Shown here piece after piece: positions 31,330 through 44,300 of a DNA stretch of 64,000 nucleotides (position 1 is the first letter of the stretch; each line of letters begins with the position of its first letter). Under the pieces are notes generated by a model, which ran no database searches, was not told the origin of the DNA, and saw only the letters and a program-made list of their open reading frames with translations. Both the position numbers and the translations under genes were made by a program. Origin of the DNA: Thamnidium elegans. Taxonomy: Eukaryota; Mucoromycota; Mucoromycetes; Mucorales; Mucoraceae. Where the stretch lies: NCBI GenBank assembly GCA_025201345.1, contig JAIXMG010000007.1, positions 62,001 through 126,000 of the forward strand, given 5' to 3'.

Positions 31330-34181
31330 CTACAACATATACTGATTGTTTTTTAGTTGCCCATCGTCGAATAATGATGAAAGAGTATCTAATATATAAA
31401 AACAAAAACAAAAAATGACTTAGATATAGTTCGAGAGCTAAGACTAATTTAGTACTTACTTTGCCAATCAGTTTCATTTTCAAAAAAGGGAGTAGCTGCA
31501 GAAGCAAATAAGCTTTGCCAAGCGGCTGAGGACACATTTTGGGTTGCAAACGTATCTTCTTGTTGTTGCTGTTGTTGCTGTTGTTGATGCTGTGCTTGGA
31601 GTTGTTGTTGCGCTTGTTGTTGTTGTTGCTGCAGAGAAGGCATATTATTGTTTCCCCAGTCAGATACAATAGCGTGTACACTCATAGGTGATGGCTGCAA
31701 GGGAGGTGGTGCAAATGCGTATGACGATGAGGCAGGCCCAGCATGATACTGATGAGTAGGTGTTACAACTGGTGATTTTGGTCTTTCAGGTTCCTTTTTT
31801 TCTGCCCCAATTAAATTCATTAATGTTCTGATAAGTGGCATAGCTTGAGGAACCATATTCATCTCTTCATTCATAGGTTTAATACATTCTTCGATGCATA
31901 TTTTGACATATTCACGAGCCGTCTTTGCTACTTCTGGCTGACTACTAGTGCAGTTATATACATGAATAAGACTTGATTGAAATACAGAGTATCCTGTTAT
32001 ATATTATAAGTTCTATTTTCTTTTTCTTTTTTATAAAAATAAAAATAAAAAAACTTACCGGCAAAATTCCAACCGAATCGTACTATTTCGGTAGGTGAGA
32101 GTAACCTAGCAATGTCAACGACACTCTTGGCTGCTTCTGTGCAACGTTCGCTTGCTTCTTCAAACAAAGCTGGTAACACATCGGCTTTATTAGACACTAA
32201 AAATGTTCGATACAGAAGCACGATGACAACATGGTAACAAATCGATAAAGGGCCAGCTTCTCTTACTTTGTTGGTTATAATCTTATTTTTATAGATCGAT
32301 TTAGCTTCTTTCGAAGTAATACGTTGATGATCTGGTAATTGTTGGTTCCAATCATTCAGCATTAAATAAATACTTTGTACCGTGTGATAAATACTTGTGT
32401 TATTGTAACCTTGTGACTTGGCTTTGGGTGAATAAATTCGTCGAAGCACTTCTCCAAGGATACCAGAGAGTTTAATAAAGTTAATAAAAAGTGAATAGTC
32501 TTTGGTGCCGTTGACACCACCGTTGACGTGAGGTAATTCAATATCGCAATCTGCATCGGAAATAGCTAAAGGTCGACCCATGGTTGCACAACACCATCTA
32601 TCCGTAATATAAGTACAATACCATAAACGTTTACGCGCTTCAAACATTTCATCCGTTAATGCTAGTTTTTCTAATGTTCTATGAAGGCCAAGTTCTTGAG
32701 CCTTATATATAAAAATGTTAGAAAAAAAAAGTATATATACATATTTATATATTTATTTTACCATTCTTACGGCCATACCAGCTCTTAACCAATTTCTATA
32801 AAATGATTTGTCGCAAGCGGGGTAGGCACATAATAATATAAGGGCTTGGATTGTAGCCAATCTAGGTGTTAAATACTCTTTACGAATAAGAAAAGTCGTG
32901 TGCTCTAAAAGGGTATGAAATAATTCATCACGTTTGACGCCAACATTAACAAAAAATGGGTCATCGAAAGGTAATATGGTGCTAACATGTGTACAGATGG
33001 CGTATATTAGAATAGTTGCGGGTGGTGGCTTGGTACGACCTTCATAAGCATTAAGAAAGTCGTCTTTATTGACAATAGGTAGTGTATCATGATCCATCTC
33101 AAAAAACCTATTATATATATATATACGTTAGTAATGTATTTCATTATATTTTTTTGATATTTTTTTTTACTTGTAGATAAGTTGTGTCAATAAAGCTTTT
33201 GGGGTGACATTACTATTAAGATCCAGCTTATCGGTTTCTAACTGATCTACATGTTCAGCCAAAGTTTTATCACGAACAAACATAACATCATCATCCAGCA
33301 CGTTGATTTTTTTAAATCGTACAGGGTTAAGGTTTTCATTTTCAGGAGAAATAGATTGCTTTCGTTTATTGGGTATATGTCTTACTTCATCAATTGTTTC
33401 TTTCTCAGTCGATAAAATATCTCGGACTAAATAATATCCAGAAGAGCTTCCAAGATACCTTACAACTTTATTGTGTTCCACAGAATTAGGCATCTCAACA
33501 GACGGTGATACTTTTCCCTTGTCTTTTTTCTCCTCTGTCTGGGATATGTCAGGACTGGACTTGGTACCAGTTTCTGGTTGCATTGTCTCTAATAACGCTT
33601 CCATCTTTCGAAGACGAGTCTCGAGACTTTCAATGTAACTTTAATAGTCCTTGTGAGAATGACATTTTTTTTTAAAAAATATATCCCCTTTTGTGGTTGT
33701 GCAACTTACCCTTTTGGTGGTCCTCTTTTTTTTGTAGTCTAGTAAATCAAACAATTAGTTTTGTAGGCAAAAAAAAGGTACAAACTAAAAAAAAAAAAAA
33801 AAAAAAAAAAAACTTACATCATTAAAAGTACATTCCCAACCGTATTGTTTACAAGTTGCGCATTGATGCGAATCACTAATATCGCATCTAAAATGATATC
33901 AAAGATCGTTAGTATAATAAATAGAAAAGAAAAAAGAAATTAGTTTACTTGCTTGATTTTTTTTCTTCGACATATATCACCTAACAAAAAAAAATAAAAA
34001 ATAAAAAATAAAAAATTGGGCTGACAGATATTTCTTTTTTTTTTTTAAAAAAAAAAAAAGGCTGTTTATATTTACAAGCTCTGGTTATTCTAGATCGCTT
34101 GTTTGACGATGGAGTATTATCGGCATCTTTAGTAGAGTAGTTACTCCAACTCAAGTCAACTTGAGGTAAACTTGGGTTCAT
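31330..34181 (-). CDS. Zn2Cys6 transcription factor, copy A
   Basis: Nine exons (34181-34076, 33980-33953, 33887-33818, 33738-33710, 33638-33171, 33107-32762, 32701-32059, 31993-31460, 31388-31330) give 760 aa. The zinc cluster CDICRRKKIKC...CATC...C spans exons 1-3, followed by the linker KKRGPPKGYIESLETRL. The 66-bp intron 33952-33887... between exons 2 and 3 uses a GC-AG donor (AA|GCAAGT); only this restores KIKCD. The fungal_trans regulatory domain covers about 250-500 (AGMAVRMAQELGLHR, LWYCTYITDRWCCATMGRP). A Gln-rich tail (about 640-690) may activate transcription. Related to copy B at 41305-44848; targets unknown. Confidence 0.92.
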
Positions 34182-35876
34182 TTTTTTTTTTATTTCGGAA
34201 AAAAACAAATTATTTGTTTTAAAGCGGTATTTATTTTTTCTATTGCGAATAAAAGAAGAAAAAAAAAGGAAAAGAAAGGAAGGGAAAATCTATTGGTGAA
34301 AAAGAGAGAGGACAGGTATGTCGGCTGATTACTTTTAGCGGTAAGGGCATGGGTTTTTTTTTCGAGTGCCTAAACGAATTTACCGTTGAAACAAAAAAAG
34401 TTTCTTTGGTCTAATGATATAAATTAATATTAGCCTATCATTGACGGCACAAGAATTCAATCTAAACCAGCAACAAACCTTAAATTGAAGGAAGCGCGTC
34501 TTAAAAAAAATGTAACGGTTATTGTACTTCACAGTGGTTTATTAACAGCATGAAAAGTCTCTCCATGCACTGAGAGGAAATAGTGTGATGGTGTTTTATT
34601 ACATCAATAAGTCTTTGTATATGAGAATATAAGCTGGTGAAGCAGTTAAAGGGAGAAAAATGTACTCCCTCGGTAAAATATCTCAAGCAGATTAATTAGA
34701 AATATTTGCCTTTTTTTAAATACTTACAAATACAAAATAAATTACAATTTCTCTTTTTACCTTCATTTTATACGTTTTCCTAGTATAATATGTCTTATAG
34801 ATAAATAAAATAGGGTTTTTATTGTTATTTTATGGATCTTTAACTGTCAGTGTATTCAGTAATAATAAGATCGAAAATAATTTTACGGAACGCCACATCA
34901 TTTTATATTTTACCATTCAAGCTATATTGATTTCCGAATGGAGCTTGTATCCATACCAGTACTCAACCCAGATTCCCTGAACATCTTAGAAAGTACTGAC
35001 CGTCTTGAAGCTCAATATCTGGAATCAACAGATTTGCTCTTCTTCTCCGATCGTGACAATATTTTATCACCTATTATATTGTATAATACTTGAACATTAG
35101 GATACACGTCTTTTTTTTTAAATTTTTTTTTTTTTTTTGAATTTTATTTCCTTGCTTTTAGCTTTACACTTTTTATTACTATATTTTACTATATATTATA
35201 TAATCTTAGCTCCTTTACTGTGACCAAAGCATAATATAATGGTAGAATATGGTAATGTAAATATTACAAATATTTTCATGTTAAAGGTATGGGTTCACAC
35301 AAAGCGTAGGAAGCAAAAAATGAAAATGGAACGTAACATTTTATCTGTCTCTTTTTTCACGCGCGAATTAAAGCCTTTCTTTTGGATGATCGTTTCGCTA
35401 AAAAGCGTCCACTCGGACGAAATCACCCATGATTTTAGGTATTTTTTATTTAGTTTATAAATAAGGGAAGTGTTTTATCTACTGATTAATACCTCTATTT
35501 TTGGAATTTTGAAACCGTATCCATGTTACTCTATTTAATGAAGAGTAGCATTACAATTAATGCAATACCAAAGGGTGACAGCTGTTATATATACTGTATT
35601 ATAACAACTTCCCTTTGGTGTTGTGCTGGTTGTATTTTGTACGTATATATAGAAAAACTATATACTTTTTAGAATATACTTCATTCAGATAAAAAATATT
35701 AGTTACTTATTTCACTGAGATCATATTCTCCCAGAAAAAGAAATGATGTCAGATGAAGTATACAAAAAGACAATGCAGACTTATTTTATTACAGGTATAC
35801 TCCTCTTTTTTTTTAAAGAAAAAAGGGGGGTTATTATTAATCGACCTTTTTCTTTCCCCTTCACTTTTACATAACT
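34182..35876. other. Intergenic DNA
   Basis: About 1.7 kb between the divergent regulator A and the BTB gene. It includes a 50-codon open stretch at about 34939-35092 without known similarity, T-runs near 35111-35136, and an imperfect hairpin at 35567-35620 (ACCAAAGGG and CCCTTTGGT arms). None of these supports a firm gene. Confidence 0.45.
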
Positions 35877-36304
35877 ATGTCAAATCATAAAACCGTCAAG
35901 CTCAATATTGAAGGCGCATTTTTTGAAACAGCACAAGAAACGTTAAGAGACTCTGGATACTTCTGCGGCTTACTTAACCAAGATTGGGCGGAAGGGGATG
36001 CTACCAACGATACAATATTTGTTGACCGCGATGGAAGTTTATTTCGATTTGTACTTTTTTACTTACGTACGGATGAATTAGATGTCGAAAATAAGTACTT
36101 GCACAGCTTAAAAACGAAGCCGATTTTTACTTGCTCCCCAAATTATCTCAATTAATCGAAAGAGCTACGCGTCCGAGAGTAAAGCATCCTGACTACAAGT
36201 TACTTGACCACGAAGAATTCATTCGTATGTCAACTATCAATGTTCGTGATGCAATAGCATCTATTAACATTCATGGAACGAGTCCAAAGAAAGAAATTTT
36301 ATAA
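35877..36304 (+). pseudogene. T1-type BTB (KCTD-like) gene with a frameshift
   Basis: The first frame gives VKLNIEGAFFETAQETLRDS and FVDRDGSLFRFVLFYLRT, a normal T1-BTB domain. At the five-A run near 36111-36115 the similarity moves to another frame, where it reads EADFYLLPKLSQLIERA (the usual end of the domain) and stays open to the stop at 36302-36304. One base appears to be missing in the A-run. No intron with valid boundaries explains it. Either a young pseudogene or a homopolymer sequencing error. If expressed as is, the product is 92 aa with a truncated domain. Confidence 0.75.
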
Positions 36305-38227
36305 AGTCTATTTTATACGTTCAAAATGCCAGTAACTGTCCTTGAGGAATATATCTACGCGATGACGTAAATGTTTTCTATGGAAAACTGTAAAAATACT
36401 AGCGAGGATTACGATTTTCGTTATCGAACTATGTATCTTGTTTCAGTTCAGTCTAACCAATAACACAAGACAAACGCAGCTTTTACATAATACGTTAAAT
36501 TTTATAAAAGATGTCAAAATAGCTCTTTCTTTGATTTATTCTTTTTTTTTTCGCTTCTCTTTTAATATTTGCAAAAATAATAAAAATATGATTTTAGTTT
36601 TTGTAAGAGACTTATCTACTGTTATGATGAAGTTTGATAGTGAATAGTAGTTGTACATACGAAGTATGCCATATAAGTTTGATAAAAAATGATCTATACA
36701 TTAGTATAGCTAAATTTTATTATGCTTTATTTAGTTCTTTTTAATGATTTGTATCGAGCAAACGTGGACTACAATATAATTGACACCGTATACGGTTCGT
36801 CGGAGTTTTGCGTTCAAACTAGAAGCATCAAAATTCATTATATATAGTATCGCGATGTTTGCCTCTTTATCTTTTTTTTTCCAGTTTGTACGAAACTTGT
36901 TTGAATTCATACAAGTATTATATTTAGAATAAGTAGTGTGCAAGTATTACCATCTAAAGCTCATCAAACCTATTATGTTCCCTCTGCTAATTAGTAAAGC
37001 TCTTCTTTTACTTACAGCGAGCAAGAAAGAAGCTCATCACTACCGGCTATACTTGATAAATAAAGCAGTCGGTTTAATTCAAAAAAAAAATTAACAACTT
37101 TTTGGATGCAAAACTTTGCTCTGTTTTAAAATATTTAGTGAGATGACGCTTGGTACTCGGCTGGAAATCTGTAGCTCAAATGCCTTTTTATTGACAAACA
37201 TTCTTATAGTTTTGATCTAATCAAAACGTCCAAGAGTAGAATATCTGGTCCCAACATAGTAAGGATCGAGAGATTGAATGAGTAGTGGCGCATGAATATA
37301 TAAGCACTAATTTTGTCGTTTGTGGAGCAGTTTAAATTGCCTTATTGTCCCGCTGAAAAAAGAAAAGAAGTACATTTTATTATTATGTCATAGAAGGTAG
37401 CGTAAAAGCACTTATTTGTACTTATACGTTAATAAAATAAAAACTCGTTTTTACATAGACTTATATTAGAATATCTGTACTTATTATACTTATTTAATTC
37501 ATGCACAAGCCTTTTTATGAAATTAACGAATTAGAACGTCATGTTTTTGGATTTGCCGTGGAAATTGATCGTGCATCAAGATTTTCCCTTCAAGTTAAGA
37601 TATTTTATTTAATAATAACTCTTTAGTGTGTCTGTAGTTGCTGCGAATAATTCATAGGATAATAAATAGAGTAAAATAAATGACGGCTACATTACAAACT
37701 TAGTCGGATATTTAACTGCAATTTTCGTAATCCCAAATGCAACGGGCGGATTTCTTAAACGCGGATTTCAATTTTTATTTTTTAAAAAAAAAAAAAACTT
37801 TACCAAGGAAAATAAAGAAGACATCCACGCAAGCATGTAAATACGCGTAATATATTATTAAAATAAAGATCAAGTGTTTTATTACTATTTATTCAACGAA
37901 TTAAATAAAAATAGTCTACGCCATTTAGTTAAGAAAATCTGTCACTATTCTATCGAAACTCAGTATTTCAGTATATTCACAGCATATAAACAAATGGCAG
38001 TGTGTAACATTAAATGTATCTAAGATGAATAATTTTTTTTATGAATTCGGCTAACCGTTCAATAATTAATAATTCAAAGAAAGTTTTTCTACCTTTGTAT
38101 TATTAATACAAAAAAAAGTTCTTTTTTATCGGAATGTCTCAGAATATTTTATATAAATAGCCTTTTTTTGAATTACTTTTTTTTTTTTTTTTCTACATTA
38201 TACACACGTTAAATAATAAATAAAAAA
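36305..38227. other. Intergenic DNA
   Basis: About 1.9 kb, AT-rich, with no family-level gene. A 41-codon open frame at 37501-37626 (start MHKPFYEINELERHVFGF) has protein-like composition but no known relatives and no evident exons around it; it may be a gene relic. The region before 38228 has a T-run and leader typical of the reductase promoter. Confidence 0.45.
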
Positions 38228-39325
38228 ATGGTTTCCAACACTCAAATTATATTCGCAAAAGTCCCCACTACCTTCCCTGTTGCTGGTGAACATATGGTAG
38301 TTAAGAAATCCGAAATCGATCTCGATGCTGAGATTCCTCAAGGTGCTATTATTACCAAGACTTTAGATTTATCTGTTGATCCTTATATGCGTGGACGTAT
38401 GAGAGATGCTAGTATCAAATCATATTCTCCTGCTTTCCCTCTTAACCAAACCATGAATGGTTACGTTGTAGCTGAAGTTATCAAATCAAACAACCCCAAA
38501 TTTACTGTTGGTGATTTAGTTCAAGGCTTGGGCGGTTTCGCCGAATATGTTCTTACTCCTGAACCTTACACTGCCTATTTGACTGTTCGTAACGACATTA
38601 AGGAATCTGGTCTTCCTATCAGCAACTATGTTGGTGTTCTTGGTATGCCCGGTATGACAGCTTATGTTGGGTAAGTTCATGCGAAGTTTATAAAAAAAAA
38701 TTTCTTACTAATTTAAAACTCAATGTATAGCTTAATCAAGTTTGGTAAGCCTGTCAAGGGAGAAACTTTGTATGTTTCTGCTGCTTCTGGTGCTGTTGGT
38801 CAATTAGTTGGTCAAATTGGCGCCAGACTCGGTTTGAGAGTTGTTGGCTCTGCTGGTTCTGATGAAAAGGTTGCTTACTTGAAGGAAATTGGTTTTGACT
38901 CTGCTTTTAACTACAAGACTGTTGACATCCAACAAGCTCTTGGTGAACATTGTCCCAATGGTATTGATATTTACTTTGAGAACGTTGGTGGTAAGATGCT
39001 CGAAGCTGTCATTGATCATGCCAATAAGTTTGCTAGAATTGTTTGTTGCGGTATGATTTCTCAATACAATACTCAAAACCCTGAACCTATTTATAACATG
39101 ACGAAGGTCGTTTCCAAGTCTCTTGAGATTCGTGGTTTCATCGTTGGTGATAGCCCCGAAATGGCTGATGCCTTCAGAAGAGATGTTACTGAATGGTTAA
39201 AGGCTGGCGATATCAAATATCGTGAAGATATAGTTGAAGGTATTGAGAACACCCCTGAAGCTTTAATCGATGTCTTGCGTGGTAAGAACTTTGGTAAAAA
39301 AGTTGTTCACGTTGCCGATTTGTAA
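38228..39325 (+). CDS. NADP-dependent MDR reductase, prostaglandin reductase type
   Basis: Two exons, 38228-38670 and 38731-39325, give 345 aa, the normal length. Typical of the zinc-free medium-chain reductases (leukotriene B4 dehydrogenase, YncB, 2-alkenal reductase): LSVDPYMRGRM near residue 57, GVLGMPGMTAYVG, the nucleotide loop VSAASGAVGQLVGQIGARLG, and the ending GKNFGKKVVHVADL. It reduces alpha,beta-unsaturated ketones or aldehydes with NADPH in the cytosol and is often induced by electrophiles. Codon bias suggests high expression. Two degenerate tandem copies follow on the same strand. Confidence 0.93.
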
Positions 39326-39706
39326 ATACATTTTTAAACACTTTTTCTCCCTACATCATTAAATAAATATCATTTTTCCATTCTATTTTTCTGTGAAGTG
39401 AATAGACTGCTTTTTGCAATCGTTCTCAATATCGCTGCGCTATTCATAGCCTTTTTCGCGGGTATTAGGGATTCATTGGTCATATTACAAGATGTAGTTT
39501 CGCATAAATAAAGTTATAACACGCGGATAATCTATCACTACCGTTAGGAAACCATTATATTAAATTATCGATCAAGCAGCACAGATTAATCTCCTGCAGC
39601 TTTAAAAAATATAACATTTGCATTGATAAGGGGCGATACAAGAACAATGACGATAAATGACCTTTTTATTCATCTTTTTTTTTCAGCATTTTATACTCTA
39701 ATAAAA

Positions 39707-40376
39707 ATGGTTTCCAAACACTCAAATTATTTTCACTAAAGTATCCACTACCTTCCCTGTTGCTGGTGAACATATGGTTGTCAAGAAATCTGAGATTGAT
39801 CCGGATGCTGATATTCCTCAAGGTGTTATCCTTATCAAGAATTTAGTTTTATCGGTCGACCCTTATATGCGCACACGAATTAGAGGCCCTGATGTTCCAT
39901 CGTATCTTCCTGCTTTCGATACCAATGAAATTATGCCCGGTTTTATTGTTGGTCAAATACTCAAGTCAAACAATGCAAAATTTACAGTTGGTGATACCGT
40001 GTACGGTATGGTAGGTTTTGCTATATATCTTATTACTCCCGAACCTCTTACCATTTCCTTGGATGTTCACAACGAGATTAAGAGTTCAGGTCTTCCTATC
40101 ACTAGCTATGTCAGTGTTCTCGGTATGCCCAGTATTGCTGCTTATGTTGGGTAGGTTTATCCAGAGCTATTAACTATAATACAGCAGAGAGAAAAACTCA
40201 CATACTTCACTATAGTTACTAAAGTTCGGTAAGCCTGTTCAGGGAGAAACGTTGTATGGTTCTGCTGGATAAAGTCTGGTGATATCAAATACCGTGAGAA
40301 CACACCAGAAGCTTTAATTGATATCTTTTATGGTAAGAACTTTGGTAAAAAGGCTGTTCACGTTGCTGATTTGTAA
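39707..40376 (+). pseudogene. Truncated tandem copy of the MDR reductase
   Basis: The start region is nearly identical to the intact gene, but an extra base in the A/C stretch near 39717 shifts the frame and brings a stop within about 10 codons. Exon 1 similarity then runs to 40150 (LVLSVDPYMRTRIRG, VLGMPSIAAYVG), with an intron-like gap to about 40214. After GETLYGSAG the copy jumps to KSGDIKYR and ends with GKNFGKKAVHVADL. About 130 codons, including the whole nucleotide-binding core, are deleted. Non-functional by both lesions. Confidence 0.88.
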
Positions 40377-40491
40377 ATACACTTTTTCTTTATATATCGT
40401 TAAATAAATACTATTTTTTTCCATTATACTTTTTGTTTTATAAATATGTAGCGAATAGACCACAACGTGTAATAATTATCAATTCTTCTAG

Positions 40492-40619
40492 ATAATATCA
40501 AGTACGACAAAGACGTTGTCGAAGGAACTGACAGATCCCCTGAAGCTTTGGCATATGTTTTGAGCGGTAAGAGCTTTGGTAAACAAATTATTTATGTTCC
40601 CGATTTGTATATACATTAA
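40492..40619 (+). pseudogene. C-terminal fragment of a third MDR reductase copy
   Basis: An open stretch preceded by an acceptor-like TTCTAG reads DNIKYDKDVVEGTDRSPEAL and then GKSFGKQIIYVPDL. It aligns with the last 40 residues of the intact reductase. It retains the DVVEG segment that the second copy lacks, so it derives from a different duplication rather than from the second copy. No upstream exons remain. Confidence 0.8.
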
Positions 40620-41304
40620 TTATTTTTTTAAAAATATTTATATACTCTTTTTATATCCATCATTCAATAAATATTTTTTTTTCGTTCTATTATTTTGGGG
40701 GGGGGGTTTATTTAATAAAATATTATGTGTAAAGTTCAATATGGTGGTGATCAATTAACAACAGAGTTGAGCAGCACATTACGTAGTATTAGGTTTATAA
40801 CAGAAACCCTAGATAATCGGATGAAAGAGACATGGTGGTGATTAGATGAATGCAATATATTGCTGCACAGTACCAATAACATTTTCTATAATAGGAAGTC
40901 AAAGGTGCTCTATTTTATCCTCATGTTAAAACTGTTTTATTTACACTTCTAAAAGTTGCTACCTCAATGATTTTATTATGATAATCGAAAGGGTTTTGTA
41001 TCCACCAAATGGGATTATTTAATGACCCTTATTAAGAAATAATTTAACAAAAAATATTATAGAAACGCCGCCATTGTTTTATATACTTTTTTTTTTTACG
41101 CCAATGGTTTATCTTCGGTTATAACTTGGCCGTTATTTCCGGATAACAAGCTACGAGAAAAATGAACTCATAATTTTTTTTTCTTTTTTTCTTTCTTTCT
41201 TTGTATCTACTTTGACCTTTTTAGTTTTTTTTTATTAAAAAAGGGGGTCCCTGGTCATATTAACGCTTTCTTAATATTGTATTTATTTTTAAAACTTATT
41301 TATC
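40620..41304. other. Intergenic DNA
   Basis: About 690 bp with a nine-G run near 40698-40706 and T-rich tracts before the start of regulator B. No gene. Confidence 0.5.
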
Positions 41305-44300
41305 ATGTCTGGAACTTGGAAACCAAATCCGTATGAAGGTCAAACTTTAGTAAATCAAATCGAAAAGACGAAAAGAGAAATAGCAGTAATGCCAGAGCAA
41401 CGTTATCAACCAATTGCTCCTTATGGAGGTATTCCTAATATGAATCGACCAGAGAACAAGCGCGTGGGAAGGGCCTGGTAAGGAAGAAAAAAAAAAAGTC
41501 TTGGCAATACCGAATTTATTGACTAAAAAAAGGCTTTTTTTTTCTTCTATCTTATAGTGATGAATGTAGAAGAAAAAAGATTAAATGTGCTGTACTTGAA
41601 GGATCCAAATCTTGTAAAAATTGTATTTCATATAAAAAGGGGTGTACATATAACTCCAGGTAGAGCGGTTTATTTTGTTTTTATTTTGTTTATTATATAC
41701 GTACTTAATAGTTATTGCCATAGTATTAAAAAACGAGGACCACCAAAAGGGTAAAATAATGCATAATTGTGTTTAAAGTTTGTATTAAATTTTTATTTTT
41801 GACAGCTATATTGGAACACTAGAAAACAGACTTCAAAGAATCGAAGGACTTATCGATGGTATGTCAACTGACAACAATTCACCACCTACATCGTCGAATA
41901 AAAATAATCCCAATGACGATACGTCTATATATGAACAAGACCATGTATCCAGAAAGAAGCAAAAGTTACGAGTAGAGAATAAAAAAGTAGCTCCAGATTT
42001 CCCTAATGATTCTAAAGTTATACTCGAAGCCATTAAAAGCCACAGTCTTCCATCTGAAGGACGATTTATTAGTGGCTATAATACATCTCACTTATTTACT
42101 AGAATAAATATGCAACATAAAGAATTACTTGTGAGCAGCGGCATTGATATACAATGTAGTAAAGATGGTGAATATATTCGAGTAAAAAAATTAAGTTCTG
42201 CAGACGATAAGAGACAAGAACAACTTCGTGAGTTAATTGAACTCGGTGTGATGCGATCCACAGAAACAATTCAAAGTATTAGTGATTGGATTTGGAACGT
42301 AGCCGGTATTAAAAAAGAATTAAGTGATAGATTAGTTCGAATGTAAAAAAAAAATGATTGAGCAAAAAAAAAAAAAATCAACTAACAATATATAACAGTT
42401 ACTTTAGATATATTCACTCTCTTCTTCCTGTTATCAACAAAACTGAATTTTTAGAAGAATATAGAGGTATTCGACCTTGTTATCCATCTGGTGCTATACT
42501 GAACGCTATTTTTGGTGCGTCAGTACGATACATTGATAACTGTAAAAAATTTGGCGACTCTGATCGTTTAGATGATGGTAGAACTTGGGATTTCCCTGAA
42601 AAACTTTCAGAAATGTTGTTTCAAAACTTGATTATTTTTATTAAAGGAAAATATGTTCCTAGTCTAGCTACAATTCAGGCTATCGTGATAGCTCATAATC
42701 ATTCTGCAAATGTAGAAAGCTGGAGCTCGGGCTGGCTTCTTAATTGTGTTGTAAGTAATTCTTGTAAAAAAAAAAATGTGTCACTAATATATAATTCTGT
42801 TATTATAGGCTGTTCGAATGGTAAAAATAAATAAATAGAAGTATGATAATAATATGCTAAGCATTTCTTTATCAATAGAGTCAGGATATTGGATTACACC
42901 GATCGAGTGAGACCTGGAATATATCTCAAGAAGAAAAAGAAACGCGAAGAACAGTTTGGTGGTCAGTTTACATACTTGATCGTTGGCTTTCGTCTGGTAC
43001 TGGACGCCCTTTAACTATATTTGACGAGGTACGATTATTGATTTATACACTCTTACATGTCTGATCTAAATATTTATATATAGGATTGTGATGAACTTTA
43101 TCCATCCGAAAATGTTAGCCTAGATGAAATTATGGACGTCATGACCGAAAAGTCTCAACATTTACCTCGATTCCCTTCATTAGACAAAAAAGCAGCAGCC
43201 AATGTAACAGATAGTTTTATTCCATTAAACCAACCTTTTCTTCATCTTTTAAAATTATCTGAAATTTTGGGCCAGATTTTACAAGGATTGTATACACCAC
43301 AAGCGAAAAAACACAGCGCAAAACATGGAAGTGATGCTGTTGTTGCGTACCTGGATAATGCATTGTCTAAATGGCGTGCCTCATTACCTCCTTTACTCGA
43401 GATTTCTTCAGCTGGAAAACGAAGTTTATTAGCTCAAGATCATGTACCTATACTTTCTATGTCTGGTAACTAGTAGAATTCGTGATATCATAAACCTTAA
43501 CTAACCATGTTTTACATATATAGGTCTTCTTTGTTTATCTTATTGTACATCTTTAATTTTATTACATCGACCTTTTATCGAGAAACAAGAATCTGACGAC
43601 ACGGATGGCAAAAAATCAAAACTTTCTTCTCAAGGAGCACTCACCATCTGTACAAATGCGGCGATCCGTATTGTTGAGGTATCGGAGAGTATGCATTACC
43701 GAGACTTTTTGATGGTTTCATGGGGATTTGCCTTATACCCTGTATTTACAGCTTCGCTTATTCATATCTACAACTCCTCTAATCCGGATTCTATTGTATC
43801 CGATGTAGCTAAATCTAACTTGATGCGTTCGTTGATGGTCGTTGACAAATTATGTTTACTTTCACCCATGGCTTCAAAAATGGGCGTTATCTTGAAAAAA
43901 GTGATTTCATTGAGTCCTGTGTTTGTTGATAATCCAGAGTTCTTGCAGGCATTGGAAGTGGATAAAACTCTATTACATAACCATAATACCAATTTAACAA
44001 CACTAAGTGAACTTACAAGGGATTCAACCGCATATAAGAAGGTAGGTGGTAATGACGAACCTAGTGTATGGAAATCCGTTGAAGAAGCCGATCTCTTGAA
44101 AAATCATTGGTTTCTCAATAATGGGCCGTCCCATAAACCAAGATTAGATAATCTTACTTCCTCCTCTGACGATGGTAGCTGGATAGATCAACTATATATA
44201 CCTTCACAATCTGACGTGAGTTATAAAGGTAATACTAATAACCTCTTTTTTTTTTTTCGCGGACAGTATGCTAAACTCTTTATCACTATTTAAAAAGATA

